A program made the position numbers and the translations under genes. Below, piece by piece: positions 1-8,130 of a stretch of 64,000 nucleotides of DNA. Positions within the stretch are counted from its first letter, which is position 1. Each line of letters starts with the position of its first letter. The DNA is from an uncultured Gammaproteobacteria bacterium (GTDB taxonomy: Bacteria; Pseudomonadota; Gammaproteobacteria; Enterobacterales; Psychrobiaceae): positions 24,203-88,202 of the forward strand of contig CAKZQF010000137.1 in the NCBI GenBank assembly GCA_937139475.1. Reading direction: 5' to 3'. A model generated the notes under the pieces. It ran no database searches. It saw only the letters and a program-made list of their open reading frames with translations, and was not told the DNA's origin.

Positions 1-374
1 AGTGTTGGTCGTGTAATTAAATAGCCGCTAACGCAGGATGCACTAACTAGCATAATGACTTTTGCCGGAAAAAAATCAACAAAGAAAATAACGGAAGTAC
101 CGATAGATAGCCACAATAATGAAATAGTCGCTATTTTGGTTTTCATCGGCATACCGCGGCCACTGCGATAGTTTTCAATATACTCGCCAAACCACCGGTG
201 AGTGATTAACCAATGATAAAAACGATCTGAACCTTTGGCAAAACAAGCGGCAGTTAGCAGTAAAAATGGCGTTGTTGGTAAGACAGGTAAGATTATCCCC
301 GCGATACCGAGCACTAAGGAGACACATCCAACGGCGCACAAGCTGATTTTTTTCAACTTAACCCATGTACTCAT
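1..374 (-). CDS. YbaN-like (DUF454) inner membrane protein, partial
   Basis: I translated this by hand. The ATG at 374 follows an AGGTGG ribosome site and the frame stays open to the window edge, so the C terminus is missing; 124 residues are visible. The N terminus has a hydrophobic stretch containing LPVLPTTPF, followed by a charged segment with GSDRFYHWL and RGMPMKTK, then further hydrophobic segments. This pattern is typical of the YbaN/DUF454 family of small inner membrane proteins, whose function is unknown. It lies downstream of the S4-domain gene on the same strand, separated by about 75 bases. Family call good, function unknown. Confidence 0.75.
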   Translation of the reverse strand, partial: MSTWVKLKKISLCAVGCVSLVLGIAGIILPVLPTTPFLLLTAACFAKGSDRFYHWLITHRWFGEYIENYRSGRGMPMKTKIATISLLWLSIGTSVIFFVDFFPAKVIMLVSASCVSGYLITRPT

Positions 375-450
375 TAACACCACCTAAAATCAGTTGCAAT
401 AAACCTAAGCTAGCTCGAATTAAACTTTGTTTCAACACCAATTAATCAGC

Positions 451-723
451 TTACTCCTTGCCAGTAAAGTGAACTTTCATTAGCTGACCTTGATATTCAA
501 CTTCATCGCCGTGATAAACCTTTTTACGCTTGCGAGTTTCAATTAAACCATTAAGCATTACTTCGCCATCAGCAATACGAATTTTCGCTTCACCGCCACC
601 TTCAACTAAGTTTTCAATCTTTAAGATTTTATACAGCTCAATTGGCTCAACATTCACTTCAACCACAATATGCGGTAACTCTTGTGCCATTACAGGTGGC
701 TTTTTTCGACGGCCAATAACCAT
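451..723 (-). CDS. YbcJ-like S4-domain RNA-binding protein
   Basis: A 90-residue protein with a single S4 RNA-binding fold covering about residues 30-85. The segment LYKILKIENLVEGGGEAK, the GEVMLNG turn and ETRKRKKV match the layout of E. coli YbcJ. S4 domains bind structured RNA, and YbcJ-like proteins are thought to act around the ribosome or rRNA, but the exact target is unknown. The ATG at 723 has an AAGAG upstream at usable spacing; an internal Met at residue 12 is an alternative start. The basic N-terminal RRKK is extra compared with YbcJ. It lies 62 bases downstream of the lysine operon on the same strand and could receive read-through from it. Confidence 0.75.
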   Translation of the reverse strand: MVIGRRKKPPVMAQELPHIVVEVNVEPIELYKILKIENLVEGGGEAKIRIADGEVMLNGLIETRKRKKVYHGDEVEYQGQLMKVHFTGKE

Positions 724-785
724 GTTTGTTAACTCTTAATTTATTTACAAAGTTTATGGCGCAAGCTTACCGACTTTAGCACGAG

Positions 786-1898
786 TTATAAAGTGAAATA
801 ACGAGTAAATACTTTATATAACTCGGTTCCCTGATTCACGCTAGCCGAGGCGAAATGTAAAATGGCAATACAATCTTCAGGCGCTTCAATGATTTCAATC
901 ACATCATCATGGCCGTATCGGTCCATTCTTAGTAATCGAATCAATGGTTCGCCAGCACGTACATGGCTACCTAAAGGAGCCAAATATTCAACTAATCCGC
1001 TTTTTGGTGAATACAACGCGCGATAATCTTTTAGATAACAAGCATAACGAGTCATTTCAGTCGGTTCAAATAATCCTTGTTCAACGACTCCCTTGGCACT
1101 TAAATAACTTAAAATACCTGCGCTATCTTTCTTGGCTTCCTCTAAACAAAGCCACTCTTGTGAGCCCAGCTCCAAAGTAAAGCCGTCAACTGCGACATCA
1201 ATTTTTCTGCCAAGTTCTTGATAAGCTAGTTGTAGTTGCCACCATGGACAAAATGCAGCCTCATCAAGTGCACCATCAAAACCACTTGGAATAAACAAGG
1301 TATGTGGAATGTCGAACAACACGGCACTTTCTTTAGTGTACTCGGGACAATACAAATGGCGTTCAGATATTGGCCCGGTATGTAAATCAAGTACAATATC
1401 TGCTTCAAATGCCATGCGCTGTAGTGTCGCACAAAGGTGTTGCGCGGTATTAAGCCCGTAAGGATTATCTAATAATTGCGTTTCCAAATCATTAATAATC
1501 GCAGCTCGAAACTTTACTTTGATTTCATCAAAGGGTAAATCGATGTACTGCTTGGCAAAATCTTGCGGCAGCTGCTCATTAAAATGATATCCCCGATTCC
1601 AGTTATTGCCGGTGATCGGGTCAAAACGGCCTAGGGTAAATTCACCACTTTTTTGATTGCTTCCGATAGGGTTACACAACGGAACCAGCGTAATATCCCC
1701 TTTGACATCAAGCCCTCGAAGCTGCTCCATCAATTGGTAGATAACCGCATTACCCTGCACTTCTGCGCCATGCATATTCGCTTGGATATAGACACTTGGT
1801 GCATCACTGCTGCCCTTAAATTGATAAATAGGCACGCTCATCTCTTGACCGTTGGCCATGTGTGAAACAACTTTCGAAGAGGAAATTAACTCAGACAT
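786..1898 (-). CDS. M14-family succinylglutamate desuccinylase/aspartoacylase-like enzyme
   Basis: 370 residues of the AstE/AspA branch of zinc carboxypeptidase-like amidohydrolases. Visible zinc ligands are H43 and E46 in MHGAEVQG and H173 in DLHTGP; E243 in TLELGSQEW fits the catalytic glutamate. Residues from about 285 form the beta-rich C-terminal domain typical of AstE/aspartoacylases. Family members hydrolyse N-acyl amino acids. It is the last gene of a lysine-riboswitch operon that includes a DapD-like succinyltransferase, with 19 bases separating it from the decarboxylase gene and an AAGG ribosome site before the ATG. I infer that it may remove the succinyl group of N-succinyl-diaminopimelate in place of DapE; another N-acyl substrate is possible. 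No astABCD genes are nearby, which argues against arginine catabolism. Confidence 0.8.
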   Translation of the reverse strand: MSELISSSKVVSHMANGQEMSVPIYQFKGSSDAPSVYIQANMHGAEVQGNAVIYQLMEQLRGLDVKGDITLVPLCNPIGSNQKSGEFTLGRFDPITGNNWNRGYHFNEQLPQDFAKQYIDLPFDEIKVKFRAAIINDLETQLLDNPYGLNTAQHLCATLQRMAFEADIVLDLHTGPISERHLYCPEYTKESAVLFDIPHTLFIPSGFDGALDEAAFCPWWQLQLAYQELGRKIDVAVDGFTLELGSQEWLCLEEAKKDSAGILSYLSAKGVVEQGLFEPTEMTRYACYLKDYRALYSPKSGLVEYLAPLGSHVRAGEPLIRLLRMDRYGHDDVIEIIEAPEDCIAILHFASASVNQGTELYKVFTRYFTL

Positions 1899-1917
1899 CT
1901 AACCTTTAACTCTTTAT

Positions 1918-3138
1918 TTAAAACAAATATGACGAAGCAGGCACTGACGGGCGCACGACTTCAAATTCACCGTGCTGATAAACAACCTCGGCTGGCAGCT
2001 CATGACACAAGAAAAATGGCATCGCTTCCGTAAAACCATAAGCACCGCATTGTGAAAACACCAGGCTATCACCGACGCAAACATCACTTGGCAAGGCGAG
2101 CTCTCCAAGCTTATCAAGGCTAGTACATAATGGCCCATGCACATGGAACGATTGCGCTGGCGCATTTGATGCCCTTAGTAATGAAACTGGGAATGGTTGC
2201 TCTGTAATCGCCGGGCGTAGCAAGTGGTTGATCCCACCTTGTAACACCAGTAAAGACTGCTGATAGTTTTGCTTAACATCGACCACCTTACTAACGTAAC
2301 AACCGTACTCACCGACCGCATAACGGCCAAGCTCCATCCAGAGTTCATTTAAGTTCGCCTGGCGTTTTATCTGGGCCAGCGCACTGGTCAATTCGTGCCA
2401 AGATAATGAGTTATCCCCTTTGGCGTATGGGATACCTAATCCACCACCTAAATCCAGTACTTGTAGCTCAAAGCCTAAACTGTCAGCAAGTTCAGTTAGT
2501 GGAGCAATCATTGCCTGCCACAAACTAATTAACTTTTCACCGTCAAGCATGTTGCCCCACTGAAATATATGCAAGCCAATAACATTGACGTTTGCATAGT
2601 CAGCTAGCTTAATTTGTGACCATTCCTGACTACCTAAGCCAAATGGCGTTAAGCTATTGCCGCCTAACGGATTATTATCCCCTTGCTCAAAGCGCAATTG
2701 CACACGCAATAAAATCTCAGGGGTTACATTAAACTCGCCACTTAACTGATTAATCAGTTCAAGCTGATTTATGCTTTCAACAACAAAAGTATTCACACCC
2801 AGCTCAATAAAACGTTTTATTTGCTTTATTGATTTTGCGGGCCCAGTATTTAGCACTCGCTTCGCACTGACCCCTTGTGCCAATACTTGCTCAAGTTCGC
2901 CCAGACTAGCCACATCAAAGTTCATCCCTTGTTGGTCTAGCGTCTGAATGACTTTAGATAGTGGGTTGGCTTTCACCGCAAACCATAATTTAATATCATC
3001 ATTAGCAAGACTAGCGATATGCTCACTTAGGCTATCGAGGTCATAAACAAAAAACGGATTGTCCTGGCTTTGTTCAAATGCTGCAATGCCGGCATGACAA
3101 GCTGCCGACATAGCGCCAATACTAGGCTTTCTGCTCAT
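1918..3138 (-). CDS. Type III PLP-dependent decarboxylase, diaminopimelate decarboxylase-like
   Basis: 406 residues of the alanine-racemase-fold decarboxylases. K56 in WFAVKAN is the PLP lysine, GGGLG at about 231-235 binds the cofactor phosphate, GRYAVGEYG replaces the usual EPGR segment, and C338 in HGPLCTS with C364-Y367 in CGAYG form the second half of the active site. Operon position points to lysA, the last step to lysine. However, the specificity region is unlike textbook LysA: LHIFQWGNM stands where HxHIGSQ is expected, and TPFGLG replaces KFGI. Such changes are more typical of relatives acting on other substrates (PvsE- or exosortase-associated types). Its start ATG overlaps the dapD stop as TAATG, implying translational coupling. 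Fold certain, substrate inferred. Confidence 0.8.
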   Translation of the reverse strand: MSRKPSIGAMSAACHAGIAAFEQSQDNPFFVYDLDSLSEHIASLANDDIKLWFAVKANPLSKVIQTLDQQGMNFDVASLGELEQVLAQGVSAKRVLNTGPAKSIKQIKRFIELGVNTFVVESINQLELINQLSGEFNVTPEILLRVQLRFEQGDNNPLGGNSLTPFGLGSQEWSQIKLADYANVNVIGLHIFQWGNMLDGEKLISLWQAMIAPLTELADSLGFELQVLDLGGGLGIPYAKGDNSLSWHELTSALAQIKRQANLNELWMELGRYAVGEYGCYVSKVVDVKQNYQQSLLVLQGGINHLLRPAITEQPFPVSLLRASNAPAQSFHVHGPLCTSLDKLGELALPSDVCVGDSLVFSQCGAYGFTEAMPFFLCHELPAEVVYQHGEFEVVRPSVPASSYLF

Positions 3139-3887
3139 TATCTTAATGCCTGCTCTAGCTCTAGTGCCGCATCAGATTTTTCATCACGATACTTAACAAT
3201 CACTGGGCATTGCATGCTTAATCCCTGCGCTTTCGCCCATTCGCTGGTCATTGGGCGTGTGCCTGGGATAACAATAGCGTTACGTGGAATTGGCGCGCCT
3301 TTCTCAAGCATCACTTCGTTAACGGCGTCATAAACAGGAATAGCAGCAGATAATGTCACGCTTGGCGCAAGCACTGCACCTTCACTCACCACAACACCTT
3401 CAACCAAAATACAGCCGGCACTGATAAAGGCATTATCCTCAACAATGACAGGGCTTGCACCGATTGGTTCAAGTACACCACCAATTTGAACACCAGCCGA
3501 CAAATGAACATTTTTACCTATTTGCGCGCATGAACCGACGAGTGCATGTGAATCCACCATGGTGCCACTATCAACAAAGGCGCCAACATTAATGTAAGCT
3601 GGCGGCATAATAATAACGCCTTCAGCAACATAGCTACCGCGGCGCACCGAGGAGCCGCCGGGCACAAGACGTACACCATCTTGTGGAGAGAATTGACGCG
3701 GCGCCAAGTTATCTTTATCGACAAACCCTTGATAAGCCCCTTCAAAGGCAACATTTTCGCCAGCTTTAAAGGCTGCTAATATTGCTTGTTTTACTTCAAC
3801 ATTTGCCTGCCAAACACCATTCTCATCTTTGTTTGCACTGCGTACTGCGCCTGATTCTAATTGTTCAAAAACTTGTTGCCAATTCAC
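3138..3887 (-). CDS. dapD: DapD-like tetrahydrodipicolinate N-succinyltransferase
   Basis: Left-handed beta-helix acyltransferase. The core hexapeptide region contains INVGAFVDSGTMVD, VGSCAQIGKNVHLS and IGGVLEP, the hallmark DapD blocks; GVRLVPGG aligns with the active-site entrance. It transfers succinyl from succinyl-CoA to tetrahydrodipicolinate in the succinylase branch of lysine/diaminopimelate synthesis. I place the start at a GTG at 3887, preceded by GAAGG at good spacing and beginning just before WQQVFEQLESGAVR, which aligns with the DapD helical domain. An upstream in-frame start at 3965 would overlap dapA by 19 bases and add unconserved sequence. The protein is 249 residues against 274 in E. 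coli, mainly through a shorter N terminus. Confidence 0.85.
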   Translation of the reverse strand: MNWQQVFEQLESGAVRSANKDENGVWQANVEVKQAILAAFKAGENVAFEGAYQGFVDKDNLAPRQFSPQDGVRLVPGGSSVRRGSYVAEGVIIMPPAYINVGAFVDSGTMVDSHALVGSCAQIGKNVHLSAGVQIGGVLEPIGASPVIVEDNAFISAGCILVEGVVVSEGAVLAPSVTLSAAIPVYDAVNEVMLEKGAPIPRNAIVIPGTRPMTSEWAKAQGLSMQCPVIVKYRDEKSDAALELEQALR

Positions 3888-3946
3888 TGTTACTACCTTC
3901 TTATTAATCTGTAAAACTGTATTTCTAAAATTATGTTCAAATATTT

Positions 3947-4837
3947 CTATTGCTGAGAAAACCATTGCTTGATGGTGTTATCTGCTTGCATTAACGGAGC
4001 AAATTCACTGAGCTCACTATGGGTTAATGGCAGACGCAATTGCGGGTGCGCTATTTGCTCTTTCTGATGCATTAGTACCTTTAGGGGAACTGGGTTTGCT
4101 ACACTAAATAGAGGCTCGATAGCCGACTTCCACAGGTTAAATTCCATATCTTGCGGCGTACTTAAACATTGCTCGACATATAGGTTAGTCGCTTTGGGCC
4201 ACGCATTAGCACATACAGAAACCAAGCCTGAAGCACCCAATAAAGAAAACTCAGGAAGTAATGCATCATCGCCGCTATAAATAGCAATATTTGGAATCGC
4301 ATCTTTAAATTCTTTAAATTTAATCACGCTGCCACTGGCTTCTTTGACAGACCAAAACATCGCTTCATCGGTTAAATTTGCTAATGCTTGCGGGCACAAT
4401 TCAACACCACTGCGTGAAGGCACGTTATAAACCATGCAAGGGAATTTGCTACGCTCTAGTAATCCTCTAAACCATTGCTCCTGGCCTTTGGGTCCTGGTT
4501 TTGCGTAAAGTGGCGCGGCCAGTAGATAGGAATGAATTGGCAGTTGATTACAAAACTCAATCCACTCTAATTGGCTTTCCAGATTGTAGCCGCCAACCGC
4601 AACCATGATTGGCGCATCAGGTTGGTGCTGACAAACAAAGCGAATGATTTTCTTCTGCTCATTTAAAGAAAGTGCCAGCCCTTCACCGGTACTACCCAGC
4701 ATCAAGATGCCATTACCAGCGGCCGCTTGATCATCAAGTAACTGCGCTAACGCATCATAATCAACACGACCACGTTGATTAAACGGTGTCACCAGTGCTG
4801 TCCACAGGCTGTAGTCTTTAACATCGTATTGATTCAT
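3947..4837 (-). CDS. dapA: 4-hydroxy-tetrahydrodipicolinate synthase family protein
   Basis: 296-residue TIM-barrel protein of the DapA/N-acetylneuraminate lyase family. Visible active-site elements are GSTGEG (pyruvate carboxylate binding), the tyrosine in MVYNVPSRSG and the Schiff-base lysine in WSVKEASG. It condenses pyruvate with aspartate semialdehyde, the committing step to diaminopimelate and lysine. A GGAG ribosome site precedes the ATG, which overlaps the lysC stop codon as TAATG. With a lysine riboswitch upstream of lysC and dapD downstream, assignment as a biosynthetic dapA is well supported, although a second copy may exist elsewhere. Confidence 0.88.
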   Translation of the reverse strand: MNQYDVKDYSLWTALVTPFNQRGRVDYDALAQLLDDQAAAGNGILMLGSTGEGLALSLNEQKKIIRFVCQHQPDAPIMVAVGGYNLESQLEWIEFCNQLPIHSYLLAAPLYAKPGPKGQEQWFRGLLERSKFPCMVYNVPSRSGVELCPQALANLTDEAMFWSVKEASGSVIKFKEFKDAIPNIAIYSGDDALLPEFSLLGASGLVSVCANAWPKATNLYVEQCLSTPQDMEFNLWKSAIEPLFSVANPVPLKVLMHQKEQIAHPQLRLPLTHSELSEFAPLMQADNTIKQWFSQQ

Positions 4838-6237
4838 TACGCTACTCCTTGAGTATTATCTTCAAACATAGAACTATGAAGGCGACTCACCACATCGGAT
4901 GCAATCTCACCATCAACTAAAAAACATAAATTATGTGGGCTAGCGCCTTGGCAAATCATGCGTACGTTGACATCATCAAGGGTTGAAAATAAACGAGTTC
5001 CCACGCCATAGCTTGAATCAATGGCATTACCAATGAGTGCTACCAACGCCAAATCCTGTTCGATAGTTACCTGACATATCTCTTCCAGCTCAACGAGTAG
5101 CTCAGGGCTAAGCTGACTCTGGCCAGAAGAATTAGAACCCGTGCTATCAAGGGTTAGCGCAACACTAATTTCTGATGTCGTCACCAAGTCGATACTGAGG
5201 TTATATTTGGCCAGAATGGTAAAAACTTTGGCTAAGAAACCTGGGGCATGAAGCATATTCATGCTGGTCACGGTCACGAGTGTTTGTTCGCGGCGCAGTG
5301 CGATAGCGCGATAAACCGGCTTAGACTCAGTTTCATTTAAAACCAAGGTACCACCAGCTTGTGGGTCACGAGATGATCCAACAAATACTGGAATGTTTTT
5401 TCGCATGGCCGGGATCAGCGTCGAGGGATGAAGTACTTTGGCACCAAATGTCGCCATTTCAGCTGCTTCATTAAAGCTAATTTCTTTTAGTGCGTAGGCT
5501 TGCGAGGTGATACGAGGATCTGTGGTAAAGATACCAGTCACATCAGTCCAGATATTGATTTGTGCAACGCCAACAGCTTCGCCTAACAGGGCCGCCGAAT
5601 AGTCACTACCGCCACGACCTAATGTCGTGGTAGCACCATTGGCATCACTACCGATAAACCCCTGAGTCACAACAACATTACCAGATAATAGTGGTGCTAG
5701 GCGCTGCTCAACTAGATTGGCAATATCTTCAAATAATGGTGCAGCTTTGCCATATTCACTATCGGTACGCATTACGTCACGCACATCAAAGCACACTGCT
5801 TGCTCACCGCGAGCAAGCAACACTTGAGTAAATAAGGTAGAAGAAAGGCGCTCGCCAAAAGATAATAATTTATCGGTAAATGCAGCTGTTGGGCCATTGG
5901 CAATAGCGAGGCTCAAATCATTCATTTGTGCCAATAAGTGATTAATACGCTCTACCACTTCATCACTAAGACTCAAACGAGACATGATATTTTGCTGAAT
6001 TTGAGCAATTTTTGCTAAAGCACTGGTACGCTCATCTTCAGTTAGCGTACCGCTGCTTAAGCTAACCAACAAATTGGTTACACCTGAGCTTGCACTCACG
6101 ACAACTAGACGGGTTTTCGGGTCACTTAATACAACGTCGGCGCAACGTGACATTGCTTCAAAGTCAGCTAGACTCGTACCGCCAAATTTGGCAATAACAG
6201 TATTGTTGGGTGATAAGTTTTGTGTTGAAAATTTCAT
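4837..6237 (-). CDS. lysC: Lysine-sensitive aspartokinase III type
   Basis: About 466 residues. The kinase domain opens with AKFGGTSLADFEAM, includes GRGGSDYSAALLGEA and DPRI, and is followed by two ACT-type regulatory segments (VTVTSMNMLH and ALVALIGNAI) that bind the feedback amino acid. It phosphorylates aspartate, the first step toward lysine, and has no homoserine dehydrogenase domain. I prefer the ATG at 6237, preceded by GAGAG at short spacing, over a TTG start at 6252. First gene of the lysC-dapA-dapD-decarboxylase-M14 operon, controlled by the riboswitch lying immediately upstream. Regulation therefore probably acts at two levels: lysine on RNA and lysine on the enzyme. Confidence 0.92.
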   Translation of the reverse strand: MKFSTQNLSPNNTVIAKFGGTSLADFEAMSRCADVVLSDPKTRLVVVSASSGVTNLLVSLSSGTLTEDERTSALAKIAQIQQNIMSRLSLSDEVVERINHLLAQMNDLSLAIANGPTAAFTDKLLSFGERLSSTLFTQVLLARGEQAVCFDVRDVMRTDSEYGKAAPLFEDIANLVEQRLAPLLSGNVVVTQGFIGSDANGATTTLGRGGSDYSAALLGEAVGVAQINIWTDVTGIFTTDPRITSQAYALKEISFNEAAEMATFGAKVLHPSTLIPAMRKNIPVFVGSSRDPQAGGTLVLNETESKPVYRAIALRREQTLVTVTSMNMLHAPGFLAKVFTILAKYNLSIDLVTTSEISVALTLDSTGSNSSGQSQLSPELLVELEEICQVTIEQDLALVALIGNAIDSSYGVGTRLFSTLDDVNVRMICQGASPHNLCFLVDGEIASDVVSRLHSSMFEDNTQGVA

Positions 6238-6285
6238 GTGTCTCTCGAACAATAATCGTTCGGAGAACTTGCGGCATTTGAACGA

Positions 6286-6307
6286 GGCCGCGAAATGCTT
6301 CGCGGCC
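6286..6307 (-). promoter_or_regulatory. Hairpin in the lysC leader (candidate expression platform)
   Basis: A perfect 9-bp GC-rich stem, GGCCGCGAA paired with TTCGCGGCC, with a 4-base loop, lies between the riboswitch aptamer and lysC. It is not followed by a U-tract on the lysC strand, so it does not look like a simple intrinsic terminator. A second small stem (CGAAC/GTTCG, 6246-6262) lies close to the lysC ribosome site. Translational or Rho-linked control is therefore more likely than classic attenuation. Confidence 0.5.
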
Positions 6308-6312
6308 CTTAC

Positions 6313-6487
6313 AAAGACCAGAAGCTCTCCACCAAATGGTGACAGTCATTAAGGATTCAGCCTTAATGCCCAAAGTATTAACATTCCAAATATTAATACC
6401 TCTCGGCGCTAGTCCCCATTACTACACATCATTAAGGTTTGGACCTTTTAGTGTAGCTACCTGGCTAACGCTCCTCTTCTGGCCTTT
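6313..6487 (-). promoter_or_regulatory. Lysine riboswitch (L box) aptamer
   Basis: The lysC leader closely parallels the E. coli lysC L box when read on the minus strand. The P1 stem AAAGGCCAGAAG (6487-6476) pairs with CUUCUGGUCUUU (6324-6313). Between these are the conserved elements AGAGGAGCG, AGCGCCGAGAGGU, the GGCUGAAUCC hairpin and CUGUCACCAUUUGGUGGAGAGC, in the same order as in E. coli. The RNA senses lysine and should reduce expression of the downstream operon when lysine is abundant. The aptamer call is strong; the switching mechanism is not clear from sequence. Confidence 0.9.
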
Positions 6488-6543
6488 CTCTACTCCGTTA
6501 CACACAAATTGCGCAACCAAGTAGTTAAAGAAAGGTTGCGAGC

Positions 6544-6573
6544 ATTAAATCATTTGTCGTGCCCCTTGGTCAA
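6544..6573 (-). promoter_or_regulatory. Sigma70-type promoter of the lysine operon
   Basis: On the minus strand, TTGACC is followed after 18 bases by TTTAAT, giving 5 of 6 matches at both boxes. Transcription would begin near 6537, about 50 bases before the riboswitch P1 stem. The stem GCAACC/GGTTGC (6509-6537) would be at the very 5' end of the leader. Confidence 0.6.
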
Positions 6574-6614
6574 GCGCCTTTTTTAACTTTCGACTAAAGA
6601 ACAATAAATCGCTG

Positions 6615-6644
6615 TTGAAGCTAATTTATTGTTAATGCTATGCT
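6615..6644 (+). promoter_or_regulatory. Candidate promoter of modF
   Basis: TTGAAG and TATGCT separated by 18 bases lie about 30 bases before the modF start codon. The distance would leave a leader of roughly 25 bases. The stretch between this and the oppositely oriented lysine promoter has no other recognisable element. Confidence 0.4.
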
Positions 6645-6675
6645 GCCTCTCTCCTATTTTGTTCATTAAAGCCTC

Positions 6676-8118
6676 ATGACTCCCTTACTAGAAATTAACA
6701 ACTTAACTTTTGAAGTAGATAAACAACAACAGCTTAACATTGAAAAACTCACTTTAGAGCCAGGTCAATCGATGTTGTTTTGTGGCGACAATGCAAGTGG
6801 AAAGTCACTGCTGGCACAAATAATTGCTGGGGAAATTTGTGCAACAAAGGGCGATATAAAACGTCCAGATAATATTGCATTAGTTGGTTTTAGTGTTGAA
6901 GATGAGATACTGGCTATTGACCGTTATCTCGATGACAGTGAGTTTATCGAAGGCGGGATTGACTGGGGACGCAGTGCTCAGGATTTAATCGGCCAAGGCG
7001 AGCTTGCTCAACAAGTCATTGCAATGCTTGATATTGAAGACCTTGTGGATAAACCGTTTAAGGTACTTTCCACAGGACAAACACGTAAGGTTTTACTCGC
7101 GCATGCATTGGTCAAAGAACCACAACTACTGATTCTGGATGAGCCCTATGCTGGGCTTGATATTGCTTCTCAAAAGCACTTAACCAACACCCTCAATACG
7201 TTGATTCACAATGGTCTAAGTATCATCATCGTCGATTTCTATCACGCCGATTTGCCACAAGCACTCAGCCACTATGTATTAATGGAGCAAGGAGAAGTTA
7301 GACTACAGGGGCCAAGAAATGACATTATCAACGATCCGATTTGGCATGCAGCAAACCAGCACAAAGTAACGCTACCGCACCATTTACCTGATTGTCATGA
7401 CTACCAGCATCTAGATGAAAAGACTCCCTTAGTCACCATCAATGATCTGTCGATTAGCTATGAAGACAACCAAGTATTTCATGATTTTAGCTGGCAGTTT
7501 AAGCAAGGACAACATTGGCGCTTAGCCGGACCAAACGGCTGCGGAAAATCCACCCTGCTAAGTCTCATTAATGGCGATAACCCCAAAGCCTATGGCAAGG
7601 ACATCACCTTATTCGGGGTTAAGCGTGGTAGTGGCGAAACCGTATGGGACATCAAAAAGCATTATGGTGTGGTTGGTGCTCAATTGCATCGTGATTATCG
7701 CGCAAGTACCAGTGTATTAGGTGCGGTGCTATCTGGATTTTTCGATACTATCGGTTTGTATGATCAACCCAGCGAAACGCAAATTGCCATAGCCAAGGAG
7801 TGGTTAGGTCTATTGGAGTTAAGCGAACAAGCCAACAAACCTTTTTCACAATTATCCTATGGCGAGCAGCGTTTAGTACTTATCGCACGCGCAGTCATCA
7901 AACTACCGTTAATTCTAGTGTTAGATGAGCCTTGTCTGGGACTTGATAACCACCATCGCGCACAAATTTTGGCGCTTGTGGATTACATCACCAGACACAG
8001 CACAACGCATATCTTATTTGTTAGCCACGACCGTCGTGATGAGCTAAGCTGTTTAACACACTTACTTGATTTTGTTGCCAATGGAGACAGTTATATTATT
8101 GAGCAACGGGAATTATAA
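6676..8118 (+). CDS. modF: ModF/PhrA-like twin ABC ATPase
   Basis: 480 residues forming two tandem ABC ATPase domains in one chain with no membrane segments. Walker A motifs are DNASGKS near residue 40 and GPNGCGKST near 288; signature-like segments are LSTGQTRK and LSYGEQRL; Walker B segments are LLILDEPYAGLD and LILVLDEPCLGLD. Length and layout match E. coli ModF (490 residues), historically called the photorepair protein PhrA. Its role is not firmly known; no modABC transporter genes are nearby. The ATG at 6676 lacks a strong ribosome site. Confidence 0.85.
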   Translation: MTPLLEINNLTFEVDKQQQLNIEKLTLEPGQSMLFCGDNASGKSLLAQIIAGEICATKGDIKRPDNIALVGFSVEDEILAIDRYLDDSEFIEGGIDWGRSAQDLIGQGELAQQVIAMLDIEDLVDKPFKVLSTGQTRKVLLAHALVKEPQLLILDEPYAGLDIASQKHLTNTLNTLIHNGLSIIIVDFYHADLPQALSHYVLMEQGEVRLQGPRNDIINDPIWHAANQHKVTLPHHLPDCHDYQHLDEKTPLVTINDLSISYEDNQVFHDFSWQFKQGQHWRLAGPNGCGKSTLLSLINGDNPKAYGKDITLFGVKRGSGETVWDIKKHYGVVGAQLHRDYRASTSVLGAVLSGFFDTIGLYDQPSETQIAIAKEWLGLLELSEQANKPFSQLSYGEQRLVLIARAVIKLPLILVLDEPCLGLDNHHRAQILALVDYITRHSTTHILFVSHDRRDELSCLTHLLDFVANGDSYIIEQREL

Positions 8119-8130
8119 AGGATAAATTAT

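Noticed and set aside
786..1898. Assignment of the M14 gene as astE of arginine catabolism
   Set aside because: No astA, astB, astC or astD is nearby and the gene is at the end of a lysine-riboswitch operon, so the context does not support arginine succinyltransferase catabolism.
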